From positions 930,001-994,000 of the forward strand of contig NZ_CP038635.1 in NCBI RefSeq assembly GCF_004768545.1: a stretch of DNA of 64,000 nucleotides, in the 5' to 3' direction. This DNA comes from Cupriavidus oxalaticus (GTDB lineage: Bacteria > Pseudomonadota > Gammaproteobacteria > Burkholderiales > Burkholderiaceae). This document shows positions 7,932 to 15,807 of this stretch, one piece after another (the first letter of the stretch is position 1; each line of letters opens with the position of its first letter). The position numbers and the translations under genes are program-made. The notes below the pieces were generated by a model that saw only the letters and a list, made by a program, of their open reading frames with translations, was not told the origin of the DNA and ran no database searches.

Positions 7932-9701
7932 TCATCTTGGCTCTTGCCCGAACAGCTTTCTCTGAACCAGCTTTCGTCGGCGGCCAACGTTTTTGGGTCC
8001 CGCGCTAGGCCCCACATATGATTTAGGCGGTTCGATATCAAGAATAGCCCGCGACGGCTCTCTGTCGAGAAACTCCATTCCGGTTTTGATAAGCCTTAGT
8101 TTCTTTTGGTCGTATTCCATCCCATCAACAAGGGCAGTCGCTGCAACTTTTTGGCTAGTCATTGCCACTTCGCTATAGTGTTTTCTCACCCATGCAAGAA
8201 CAGCCTTGGTGATGGCATACGATGGCTTTGATTTCTTGGGTTCTTTCAACCAACTCACGTTCAGCACAAGCCCAAGGATACTGGCTCCCTTGAAGTTGGG
8301 GAATTTCTCCATTTCCTTGATGTCGTTGTAAATTAATCGTCGTAGTTTGTGCTGTATTATTTTTGTTGCCAATCCGGATTCTTCGTGCTTATCGAAAAAT
8401 TCGGACCAAACATCATTATGTTGTATAGACCAGCATATCCACTTAGTTTCGGTCACCTTTGAGGCGGAGAAAAGCACTTCAAACATGAGATTTGCTACCA
8501 AATCATATATGTCCTTTTGATAATCGTTGTCTCGTCGACGCAGCTTGATGGAATTATTGTCTTTGTTTAACTTGTCGAGAGCTTTTGCTGCTTTCTTGGC
8601 GAACTCAACAGCGGTTTTTAAATTCTTGGCATTATCATTTTTCCACCAATCCGGGCCGAAATCCTTTAGGTGGCTCAAATCACCAATCGAGTTTCCAATT
8701 GTATCGAATGCCCTAAACAGGACGGTGGAGTGATTCCAGATGAGTTTGGAGGAAGCATAATTCCTGAAGGCCATCATAACTAAACGGCAATATGCTTCCC
8801 ACTGTTGCCAACCCCATTGATTGCGCTCTTGATAATCAACGTCAAAGACATCATCCAGTGAATCAATTAAAGCATAATTTCCATAAAGAGTGCTTGTTAG
8901 TGGTTTGTGATGCCCGAGATAGCCAGTTTCGTAACCGGCAACTTCTCGATAAACAAATGACCCCTTGTCTGCTATTGCCTCGGTAGTGATGTTTTTCATG
9001 AATATACCGAGCGGTACGCGATATTTCTTCTGTCTGGTAATTTCCTCGATTAATAAATAAATCGTGCCTGATGCGGTGCCGACCAATGCCTTGCAAAAAT
9101 GCCGATCGGCAATCAAATGAAAAATCGCATTGGCATCGTCGCTAATTTTCTCTGCTGGCGTTCTTTTTTTGTCCGCTGTCGAGGTTTCCTTGCGAAATCT
9201 ATCAATCTCTGTCGAATGTGCGATAAGTGATTTTGCGGAGCGGCCTAATTCGTCCGCGACGACAGATAGCTCTTCCGGAATACCTCGCAGGATTGCGCGA
9301 TATATTTCGCTGCCGAACCACTTGGAGTTTCTTTTTGAGAATACGGAGGGCCGAACAAAAGCAAACCATACCCAAGCGATAAAAGAAATGAATATTGCGC
9401 CACCAAGAATCGCTTGCCACACGGCTGGCGAAATAACTCCCCCGGAGAGCACATACCACCCTTCGGTACGCCATAGGTCTGTTAGCAGCGTTAGAACTCC
9501 GACCACAGCAATCACCCAGAATGTAATCAGCTGGAGTGGTAGTGCAGCTGTTCGAATACGGAATCGGTACCGAACATCTGCAATGGTCCAGGCCAGAACC
9601 ATGAGGGCCAACGCTGCCAGGAACTCTGCAAAACCAAAAAACTTCTGGCCATTTGTAGGAAGAGGAAAAAAGCAAAGCTTCCACCAACATGTTTCCTGCA
9701 T
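7932..9701 (-). CDS. Three-helix membrane protein of unknown function (island cargo)
   Basis: 589 aa from ATG 9701, preceded by GGGGGG at a 6-base spacing; the frame is open back to 9821 but that part looks non-coding. Three hydrophobic segments lie near residues 22-42, 51-73 and 92-115. They are followed by a soluble region of about 470 aa rich in Lys, Asp and aromatic residues. No catalytic motif was recognised. The gene is clearly AT-richer than the rest of the window, and its codon use (ATT, AAA, TTT) differs from its neighbours, a sign of separate acquisition. Its place at the attL end, after the structural genes, is where satellites and prophages often carry cargo such as phage-defence genes. 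That role is inference. Confidence 0.75.
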   Translation of the reverse strand: MQETCWWKLCFFPLPTNGQKFFGFAEFLAALALMVLAWTIADVRYRFRIRTAALPLQLITFWVIAVVGVLTLLTDLWRTEGWYVLSGGVISPAVWQAILGGAIFISFIAWVWFAFVRPSVFSKRNSKWFGSEIYRAILRGIPEELSVVADELGRSAKSLIAHSTEIDRFRKETSTADKKRTPAEKISDDANAIFHLIADRHFCKALVGTASGTIYLLIEEITRQKKYRVPLGIFMKNITTEAIADKGSFVYREVAGYETGYLGHHKPLTSTLYGNYALIDSLDDVFDVDYQERNQWGWQQWEAYCRLVMMAFRNYASSKLIWNHSTVLFRAFDTIGNSIGDLSHLKDFGPDWWKNDNAKNLKTAVEFAKKAAKALDKLNKDNNSIKLRRRDNDYQKDIYDLVANLMFEVLFSASKVTETKWICWSIQHNDVWSEFFDKHEESGLATKIIQHKLRRLIYNDIKEMEKFPNFKGASILGLVLNVSWLKEPKKSKPSYAITKAVLAWVRKHYSEVAMTSQKVAATALVDGMEYDQKKLRLIKTGMEFLDREPSRAILDIEPPKSYVGPSAGPKNVGRRRKLVQRKLFGQEPR

Positions 9702-9850
9702 CCAAGACCCCCCAAAATTATTTTTCACGCCGGAATGATGCCATGTAGGTGGGCTGCATGGCATGGCGGGTCTGGCACGCATTTCCAGCTTGCCGATGGT
9801 AGGGGCGATGGCGCATGGCATCGTCAGGGCTCAGCGGCGGGACACCGCAA

Positions 9851-10276
9851 TCAGCACGCAAACAGGTCATCGCCCGGCAATCGCTTGGACCTACGGTCGC
9901 GCGTGGGCAAGTCGGTGCGCGCCTTGTCTTGCATCCGCCGGGACACAGGCGCAAGCCGAAGCGCCCGGGCCAAGTTAAGTACCTGACCACGCAGGGCGTT
10001 GGCCTCGCCCACTAGCGAACGGCGCAGGCGCAGGCGTTCCGGGTCGGTAGTCACAAGCGGCAGACGTTCCAGCGCGCGTGCCACGCGTCGCAGGCGAACC
10101 GTCGCTTCACAAAACATCATCAGCACGATTTCATCGCCCTGCGCGAAGTGGTCGCCGGTGACGGCCGATACGGTGTCATTCCACACTTGGGCTGCGGCCT
10201 TGGGCATCCCCGGCGGCGGTGCCCATGCTTCGCGCTGCGCGGCAAGAGCAATGTTTCGAGCGTAGGCCATTTTCAT
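9851..10276 (-). CDS. Phage terminase small subunit, P27-family-like
   Basis: 141 aa from ATG 10276, with AGGG upstream. The layout matches P27-type small terminases: a Pro-rich start (APPPGMPKAAAQVWNDTV), a helix with FCEATVRLRRVARALER, and the C-terminal signature LARALRLAPVSRRMQDKA. Such proteins recognise the packaging site and hand DNA to the large terminase. No large terminase is present in the element, so a helper phage would have to supply the motor. Assignment is by motif pattern without a search. Confidence 0.6.
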   Translation of the reverse strand: MKMAYARNIALAAQREAWAPPPGMPKAAAQVWNDTVSAVTGDHFAQGDEIVLMMFCEATVRLRRVARALERLPLVTTDPERLRLRRSLVGEANALRGQVLNLARALRLAPVSRRMQDKARTDLPTRDRRSKRLPGDDLFAC

Positions 10277-10486
10277 GGTTGCGTTCCCTGTGGGTCCCCA
10301 CGCGGTTAGCGTTAGTCAGAGGGGGTGGGCGGAGAATTCCTATGGGGCCTGGGCCATTCTGCCGCCTGAAAACAAGCCCCTCGCGGTGTAACTTTGTTGC
10401 TGCTGCTGGTCGAGGGCCGGTGGGGCGCATCTTCGCCACTTTTGCCACCGCCCCCCCGCCGCGCTCGCCCGCGCACGCGATGGTCG

Positions 10487-11029
10487 TCACTTCGAGGGAT
10501 AAGGGATTTCTAGGGCCTGCGCGACCAAGTCAAAGCCCTTGTTGCCTTTGAATGCTTCGATGTCCAAGCCCCGGAGCATGACCTTTTCCCAACCGCCGCT
10601 TTTGCGGTGATGTGTCCGGATGAAATCCGGAGTCAGGACATAAAACTCGGGTTCTTGCTCTCCCGCAATAGCTCCATGGGCTTTCGCCTTGCCGAAGTAG
10701 TAGCCAACGTTCAGGAATACCACCACTAAAAAATCGAAGGCGTCGATTGACCTTTCCTTGACCGGAAAGCCACGGTCACAATCCGTGGCCATCCGGCTCT
10801 TAACCTGCACGCGTATCTGCTTTGACGCCCTGCGTGGGTCAGGGTGTATGCATATCAGGTCGTAGCCTTCGTTCATCGGCGGCGCCTTGTACGTCAGCAC
10901 GTTCCTGCGCAATAGGTGGCCCATCACCAAATACTCTGCGCTTAACGAGACAGCCGGGAAGCGGTTGCGAATTCTTGGTCCTTCCTCAGTGCCATTCGTG
11001 ATGTCATTTCCCGCGTCTGCATCGCTCAT
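10487..11029 (-). CDS. PD-(D/E)XK nuclease-like protein (island)
   Basis: 180 aa from ATG 11029; the frame is open further upstream to 11158 but the first part looks non-coding. The segment NEGYDLICIHPD followed about 12 residues later by IRVQVKSR resembles the D...(E/Q)xK active site of PD-(D/E)XK nucleases, with Gln in place of the acidic residue. A preceding helix (SAEYLVMGHLLRRNVLTYK) fits the fold's first helix. It lies between the capsid and small-terminase genes. It could help packaging or recombination, or be a restriction-like cargo enzyme. Confidence 0.5.
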   Translation of the reverse strand: MSDADAGNDITNGTEEGPRIRNRFPAVSLSAEYLVMGHLLRRNVLTYKAPPMNEGYDLICIHPDPRRASKQIRVQVKSRMATDCDRGFPVKERSIDAFDFLVVVFLNVGYYFGKAKAHGAIAGEQEPEFYVLTPDFIRTHHRKSGGWEKVMLRGLDIEAFKGNKGFDLVAQALEIPYPSK

Positions 11030-11099
11030 TACCGGAACCTGTTGTGCGTGAAGGTCGGAAAAGTATATCCGTGCAATGGGCCTTAATTTGCGCCGGTAG

Positions 11100-11175
11100 C
11101 GCCGGGCACCAGTTCGCGCACCGAGTCCAGACAGAACGCCGAACCGTGACACCACCACGGCAATGGTGCCCGGCG
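11100..11175. repeat. 12-bp inverted repeat with structured interior
   Basis: CGCCGGGCACCA at 11100-11111 is perfectly complementary to TGGTGCCCGGCG at 11164-11175. Inside is a weaker CCGTG/CACGG pair. It fills much of the 241-bp gap between two island genes. No poly-T follows. It could be a structured RNA, a packaging site or a regulatory element. Confidence 0.5.
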
Positions 11176-11270
11176 GGTGATGGGTCCATGCTCATGATGT
11201 TGGCGGTGGTGGTGGCGGATGGCTTCGGCGGTAGCCGGGCGGCGGTCGATTGCGGCAATCGTCCATGGCC

Positions 11271-11582
11271 CTATGCCCGCGCGTGATTGCTGCTGTCCGT
11301 GGTGGTGACATGAAAGCCCTTGCGCCCTGTCGCTTCGAACTGCGTTTCCAATGCTTTGATGCGCGCTTCGGCCGCATCCAGCCGGTCCAGAACCGGCTCT
11401 GCAAATTCCACCAGCAGGGATTCGCTGCGTTTGATGCGCTCATGCAGCGCGTCCGTCAGCCGGCGCACATCCGCAAACTGCGCCTTGCTCAGTCCGCGCT
11501 TTTCCAGCTTATCAATGCGTGCCTGATTGGCGTTCAACCTTTCCGTTTCGCTGTTGATGTGGTCGCTCCAAATTTTTTCCAT
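11271..11582 (-). CDS. Small coiled-coil protein (island)
   Basis: 103 aa from ATG 11582, with GGAG upstream. Heptad-like helices dominate: the protein is charged, rich in Leu, Arg and Glu, and almost free of Pro and Gly until the last 15 residues. Its gene follows the capsid gene by about 50 bp. A scaffold or head-associated role is possible, but no family was recognised. Confidence 0.6.
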   Translation of the reverse strand: MEKIWSDHINSETERLNANQARIDKLEKRGLSKAQFADVRRLTDALHERIKRSESLLVEFAEPVLDRLDAAEARIKALETQFEATGRKGFHVTTTDSSNHARA

Positions 11583-11631
11583 TTTGGTGTACTCCAATTT
11601 TTTTGTGTGTGTACTTCTATTCCTGGGGCCA

Positions 11632-12627
11632 TCACCACGTACAGTTTTCCAGCACGGCAACGCGGCCTGACGCACGCCACGCCCAAGCGGCCGGCAGCAC
11701 CACGCGGATGCCCACGGCGCTGATTTGCCACAGGCTGGTGGTAGGCGCGGCTAACGTGCCATCCTCGCCCACTATTGGCGCGGCCCCATCGCTCATGTGT
11801 ACGGCAGCATCGCCGGATAGGGCCACTGCCACGTCCGCGCCGGCACTTACGCAAAAGTCTGCCGCGTCCATAAACGCGACAACGCCCAGGGGCACACGCG
11901 AGGACACCACCACCGGGCAGCGGGCAACCCGTCCTTGTGCGTCCACGATGGCGGACGCACCGATGTACTGTGACCCGTTCATGATGAATGCGCCGCGCGT
12001 GGCATCGGGTACGGACTCATACAGTGTTTTGCAATCGTCCGTGGCGCTATCCGTTCCGGTTCCGAGCGTGGCATCGGCAAACATGCCGCCGGGCGCATCG
12101 GCAGTGGCAGCATCAGCGGACAGCAACGTGGCATCCGCGCGGCGCGCCACCGCTTCGCGCAGAGCGGCATCCACCACAGCCGGCGCATTGCTCGATTGCA
12201 CTAGTTCCCGCGTAAAGCAGGCGATGGCAGCAACCTTTTTGTCGCTGACTTCCGCCCCGGATTGAAGTCCACTAAAAACCGGGATGGCTTGGCCTTCGCC
12301 AACCCACGCTGCGGCTTCGCCGGACAAGTTGCGCGGTGGCACGTACACCGTTTCGTTGGCCATGGCATCCACCGGCAAGGCCAACGCGGTCAGTTGCGCC
12401 AACACGCTATCCGGCAATTGCGCCACGAAGTCCAGCACGACACGTCGCACCAGTTCCGCCGCCCATCCCTGTTCCGTGGCGCTCGCAGGCCCTTGCGCGG
12501 CTTTCAGGACAGCCATGGCTTCGCGGCTGTCGTCAAGGTGGCGTGCGGCCGCGTCCTTGTCGCGGCAGATGGCGAGCGCCACTGCGCTGATAGGACTCAC
12601 TTTGTTGGCGGTGATTTGCAGTTGCAT
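11632..12627 (-). CDS. Phage major capsid protein, HK97-fold type
   Basis: 331 aa from ATG 12627, with GGAG upstream. The N-arm is followed by a region typical of this family: AWVGEGQAIPVFSGL, then DKKVAAIACFTRELVQSSN and EAVARRADATLLS. The C-terminus SLWQISAVGIRVVLPAAWAW and then the conserved ending ENCTW match HK97-type capsids, in which an Arg or Lys precedes the last strand. No separate prohead protease or portal gene is adjacent. Start and end fit a mature-length protein without a fused protease. It would build the shell for the element or modify a helper's capsid. Confidence 0.75.
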   Translation of the reverse strand: MQLQITANKVSPISAVALAICRDKDAAARHLDDSREAMAVLKAAQGPASATEQGWAAELVRRVVLDFVAQLPDSVLAQLTALALPVDAMANETVYVPPRNLSGEAAAWVGEGQAIPVFSGLQSGAEVSDKKVAAIACFTRELVQSSNAPAVVDAALREAVARRADATLLSADAATADAPGGMFADATLGTGTDSATDDCKTLYESVPDATRGAFIMNGSQYIGASAIVDAQGRVARCPVVVSSRVPLGVVAFMDAADFCVSAGADVAVALSGDAAVHMSDGAAPIVGEDGTLAAPTTSLWQISAVGIRVVLPAAWAWRASGRVAVLENCTW

Positions 12628-12655
12628 GGTGATTCTCCGGTTGGTCTTCTGGTCT

Positions 12656-12994
12656 TCACTGGCGTCCGGCGGCCGCATCGAAACCGGCGGCGATGCTTTC
12701 CCAGATTTCCTGGTCCAACCGGTCCGCATCGGCTGGCGCCAGTTCCGGTGGCAGCAGCACTTCCAGCGGCGGACAGACTCGCGTCCATCCCGGCGGGCAA
12801 ATGCCGGTGTGTTCGTGATACAGCGCGGTCCCGGCCAGTCCGGCAATGGCCAGCAACTGTTCCCGGGTCATGTCGAATTCGCCGTCCCATGTGCTGCGGC
12901 ACGATTCCACGCGCATGGAAAACAAGCCCGGGCCAGTCAATGTCAGGATGACGCGCACGGCCGGTGGGCTGGTGGTGGTTGGTGTGGTGGTCAT
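12656..12994 (-). CDS. Hypothetical protein (island)
   Basis: 112 aa from ATG 12994. It begins with a Thr/Pro-rich leader and then a beta-like segment (VRVILTLTGPGLFSMRVE). The capsid gene starts 28 bp downstream, so the two are likely co-transcribed. No family recognised and no membrane segment. Confidence 0.5.
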   Translation of the reverse strand: MTTTPTTTSPPAVRVILTLTGPGLFSMRVESCRSTWDGEFDMTREQLLAIAGLAGTALYHEHTGICPPGWTRVCPPLEVLLPPELAPADADRLDQEIWESIAAGFDAAAGRQ

Positions 12995-13039
12995 GGCAAC
13001 TATCCGTAGTGGTCCAGACTATGACGGCGGGGGCAAAGG

Positions 13040-13408
13040 TCAAGAATGGGGACAGCGCGCCTGCATGGCGTCTTCGGGAAACAGACGTTCCAGTGCGGCA
13101 ACAAAGGCCAATGCGTTAGGCGTGGCCCACAACTTGGTTGCGATGACATCGGACAGCGGCACAGGCCGCCACAGGTCCGCCAGCAAACAATCGAAGTCAT
13201 GCAGCGCGATGAACAGATGGCCAAATTCGGCCACCACTCCGCATTCGGCATCACCAAGGGCGCGCAGGCGGAACGTACGTCGCAGGCGCTGGCACTCGTC
13301 AATCGGGCGTGTAGCGTCGGTGTCGATAGTCCATTCGTCAGCGGCGCCGGCACGCTCGATGTGGGCCAGCAGTTGGCCGGCGGTCGTCGGCAATGCGGTT
13401 GTGGTCAT
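13040..13408 (-). CDS. Hypothetical protein (island)
   Basis: 122 aa from ATG 13408, overlapping the stop of the upstream gene by four bases (ATGA), so it is translationally coupled. GGAGG lies upstream. The protein is acidic and soluble, with helices near the C-terminus (PNALAFVAALERLF). No family recognised. Confidence 0.55.
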   Translation of the reverse strand: MTTTALPTTAGQLLAHIERAGAADEWTIDTDATRPIDECQRLRRTFRLRALGDAECGVVAEFGHLFIALHDFDCLLADLWRPVPLSDVIATKLWATPNALAFVAALERLFPEDAMQARCPHS

Positions 13409-13758
13409 GGCTTTACCTCCTCCCCGTGAGGGTTGATGTCGAACATCCAGCAGTTATGCCGCGCCGCCGGATTACTTGTGTACTCAAATGGATAGATGCG
13501 GAAGGCCCGCGCAGCAGCGCACGGCCGGAAATGGTCCTGCGGCTGGTAGTGCGAGCAGCGGCAGCACGCCGGCTCGGCGTTCATCAACACAGGCGCGGGG
13601 CGGTACAACGTGCAAAGGGTCCGCGTATTGGTGGCGCGCAGCGCGTCATCGCACATCGCCTTGGTGGTCCAACTCATGCAGGCGTGGCAGATGGGCACGC
13701 CGTCCGGCATCGTTCGGGCACCGAAGGAAAGACAGGTTTCGCAGCAACGCACGGGCAT
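13405..13758 (-). CDS. Cysteine-rich, probable zinc-binding protein (island)
   Basis: 117 aa from ATG 13758; an upstream frame to 13827 overlaps the preceding gene and is not needed. Cysteine clusters CCETC and CHAC (residues about 5-30) and CCRC (about 65) suggest one or two metal sites. It overlaps the next gene by ATGA. Function unknown; small zinc proteins are common in phage DNA-metabolism blocks. Confidence 0.55.
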   Translation of the reverse strand: MPVRCCETCLSFGARTMPDGVPICHACMSWTTKAMCDDALRATNTRTLCTLYRPAPVLMNAEPACCRCSHYQPQDHFRPCAAARAFRIYPFEYTSNPAARHNCWMFDINPHGEEVKP

Positions 13759-13762
13759 GGCG

Positions 13763-14974
13763 TCACCTGTTCTCGATGGATTCCACAATGCCGGCAAGGA
13801 ATGCCCCGGCACGATGCAGAGCGTCACGATGTTTGTGAAGGCAATCCCGTAGCTCGGCGGGGTTCAACTTCGCACTCGCCAGCAGGTTGATGGCGCCCAC
13901 AATTGCGTCCGCTGCGCTTGCGCGTTGTGCGGGCGTGGCATTGGTGGACCACACCGATGTTGCCGGCGTGGAGCTTTTGCGCGCGGCCTTCGCTGTTGCG
14001 GCTGGCTCAACGTCCGTGACGTGGGCGCGGTCGGTGCGCATCGCAAGTGGTGAACGGCTCCGACCTTTACCGGACACGGGTACGGGTGGGACTGACGGCG
14101 ACGCAGGCTTCGCGGTCGGCACGGGCGGTGCCGGCTCCGGCGGTGGCGCGGCCGGCGTGTTGGGTTCGCATGCAATGCCCAAGTGCGCTTGCACGGCGGC
14201 TACCACATCCTTGGCGGTAATGCGGCCGTCCGGGTGCGCGTCCAGCACGGTGCGCCACACCTTGGCCTTGTCATTGTCCGATGGCAGGCACAGAAGCGCC
14301 GCCACATGGCGTTCGCGGGATGGCATCGCAATGGCAAATTTATTTGCCAAAGTCTCCGCCAGCGTTGCCGATTCGATAAGTTGCCGGCACCGTTCGCGTG
14401 TCCACTCCCACCGCGTCGCGCAGTAGTCCTCAAACGTGCCGAAATTCGCGCGATACAGGCGGCCGTTGCGGATGGTCCGCAGTTCCAAGCCAACTTCGAC
14501 ATAGGCTCCGCGCAGGGCATGTTCTATGCGTTGTTCCCGTTCTCGTAGTTCGGTGGTGACGTGTTCGTCCTGCGGCGGAAAAAGGTCCGGCTCCAAGTCG
14601 TTGGATGCGGGAGACAGAGACAATGCGGATTGAGCTGGCAAGGTGGACATTGGATTTTCTCCTGGCTTGTGGGACAGGAAACGGGCAAGGCCGCGCACTC
14701 GGTGTTCGTATGGCGGCGGCTTGCCGTCAGGTGGCGGGCGGGCCATGCGGACGTGCTGTGGCTTCACGCCATGCCGCTCGCGGATGTCGGCAAAGGCAAG
14801 GCGCAGGGTTTCAACGTGGGCGTGCAGTTCCGGCAGCGGGCAGGCTTGTAGGGCGGCCAGCGCGTCGCCGCGGCGTTGGGGAGTCCAGCCATCAAGGTCG
14901 GCGGCGCCGGCAATCCATGCCTCGCCTTGCCGCAACAGCGTGTCCACATGCTCCGGGTTCGGGTTGGTAGTCAT
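13763..14974 (-). CDS. DNA-binding-type protein with Pro-rich linker (island)
   Basis: 403 aa from ATG 14974, 5 bp after the replication-type gene. The central part (residues about 140-235) is a ParB/phage-type helix-turn-helix domain: IEHALRGAYVEVGLELRTIR, then FGTFEDYCATRWEWTRERCR with a following helix. A Pro/Ala/Ser-rich linker (about 270-350) leads to a helical C-terminus. A strong internal ribosome site (AGGAG, 8 bases before ATG 14650) could give a second 295-aa product that keeps the DNA-binding part. It may act in replication, partition or regulation of the element. Confidence 0.6.
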   Translation of the reverse strand: MTTNPNPEHVDTLLRQGEAWIAGAADLDGWTPQRRGDALAALQACPLPELHAHVETLRLAFADIRERHGVKPQHVRMARPPPDGKPPPYEHRVRGLARFLSHKPGENPMSTLPAQSALSLSPASNDLEPDLFPPQDEHVTTELREREQRIEHALRGAYVEVGLELRTIRNGRLYRANFGTFEDYCATRWEWTRERCRQLIESATLAETLANKFAIAMPSRERHVAALLCLPSDNDKAKVWRTVLDAHPDGRITAKDVVAAVQAHLGIACEPNTPAAPPPEPAPPVPTAKPASPSVPPVPVSGKGRSRSPLAMRTDRAHVTDVEPAATAKAARKSSTPATSVWSTNATPAQRASAADAIVGAINLLASAKLNPAELRDCLHKHRDALHRAGAFLAGIVESIENR

Positions 14975-14979
14975 GGTCG

Positions 14980-15807
14980 TCAGCCCAACATGCCGGCAGG
15001 GTCCGGCGTGTCATCGTCCCGGGACCGAAGGTTCATTCCCTCTTCACCATCGTCGCGCGAAATACCCTCCCCACTGGCAACATATGCAACAGTGCCCGGG
15101 AGACGGGCCAGCACTTCTAATTTTTGCCCCCGTTTAAGCCCGTCTCCCGGGCCAGTTGTAAGGTTCTGAACCCGTCTCCCGGGCTTACGCTGACCCGTTT
15201 TCCGGGCTAGGCCCGCCCCGTCTCCCGGGCCAGCAATCGCGGTTTTTCGGCCTCTGAACCCGTCCCCTGGGCCAGCGGTTCCGCCGTGGTCTAGCCCGCC
15301 TCCCGGGCCAGCGGACAGCGCGGCAAGCCATTCCGAAATGCCGCGGTCGGCAATGTCCCGGGCGGACAGTCCGCTGCGAGCGGCGGACTGCCGTATTTCC
15401 TTTGCACAACGGAAGCCGGTCCGTGCGCCGCTTGCGTACTGTTCCGGCGTCAGGTCCAAGCCCTTGAAACTGTCGATGTCCAGCCACGGCAAGGCGAACA
15501 GGCTTGGGCCGTTGCTTCGGCCACCCTGCCGCGTGCGCACCAGCAGGCCGGCGTCCACCAGTTCCGCCAGAGCGCGCCCCAAGGTGTCCCGACTGTTCCA
15601 GCCATAGCGGGTGTTCAGCGTGGTGAAGGACAGGCACAGGTGACCATTGGAGTGGCCATCATGCAGGTCCACCGCGAGGTGTAGTAGTCGATATGCAGGA
15701 TGCGAAAGTCGCTGGCAGATGGGGTGCCGTTCCAGCAGGCGTGGGGTGGCATCAAAGAGGCCATAGAACTGTTCCGGCGCCGGTTGTGGTCTCGGCTTGT
15801 GCGCCAT
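14980..15807 (-). CDS. Winged-helix replication-type protein (island)
   Basis: 275 aa from ATG 15807, whose start overlaps the upstream stop (TGATG). The N-terminal half holds a winged-helix domain of the kind seen in phage and plasmid replication proteins: LSFTTLNTRYGW, then DTLGRALAELVDAGLLVRTR. The C-terminal third is low in complexity and carries GPGDG repeats. The repeats arise because a 13-bp DNA motif recurs there in several reading frames (15095-15307). Initiators of phages and plasmids often contain the origin within their own gene. That analogy supports a replication initiator, but no catalytic motif was seen. Confidence 0.6.
   Translation of the reverse strand: MAHKPRPQPAPEQFYGLFDATPRLLERHPICQRLSHPAYRLLHLAVDLHDGHSNGHLCLSFTTLNTRYGWNSRDTLGRALAELVDAGLLVRTRQGGRSNGPSLFALPWLDIDSFKGLDLTPEQYASGARTGFRCAKEIRQSAARSGLSARDIADRGISEWLAALSAGPGGGLDHGGTAGPGDGFRGRKTAIAGPGDGAGLARKTGQRKPGRRVQNLTTGPGDGLKRGQKLEVLARLPGTVAYVASGEGISRDDGEEGMNLRSRDDDTPDPAGMLG
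15095..15307. repeat. Cluster of seven 13-bp repeats (iteron-like; candidate origin)
   Basis: Consensus CCCGTCTCCCGGG, often followed by CCAG. Copies start at 15139, 15171, 15194 (CCCGTTTTCCGGG), 15217, 15259 (CCCGTCCCCTGGG) and 15295 (CCCGCCTCCCGGG), with one in the opposite orientation at 15095. Starts are 44, 32, 23, 23, 42 and 36 bp apart. The copies occupy all three reading frames of the overlapping gene, so the DNA motif itself is conserved and not a peptide repeat. Confidence 0.65.

Noticed and set aside
15095..15307. CRISPR-like repeat array
   Set aside because: Repeats are only 13 bp, unevenly spaced, in both orientations and inside a coding frame; no cas genes are near.
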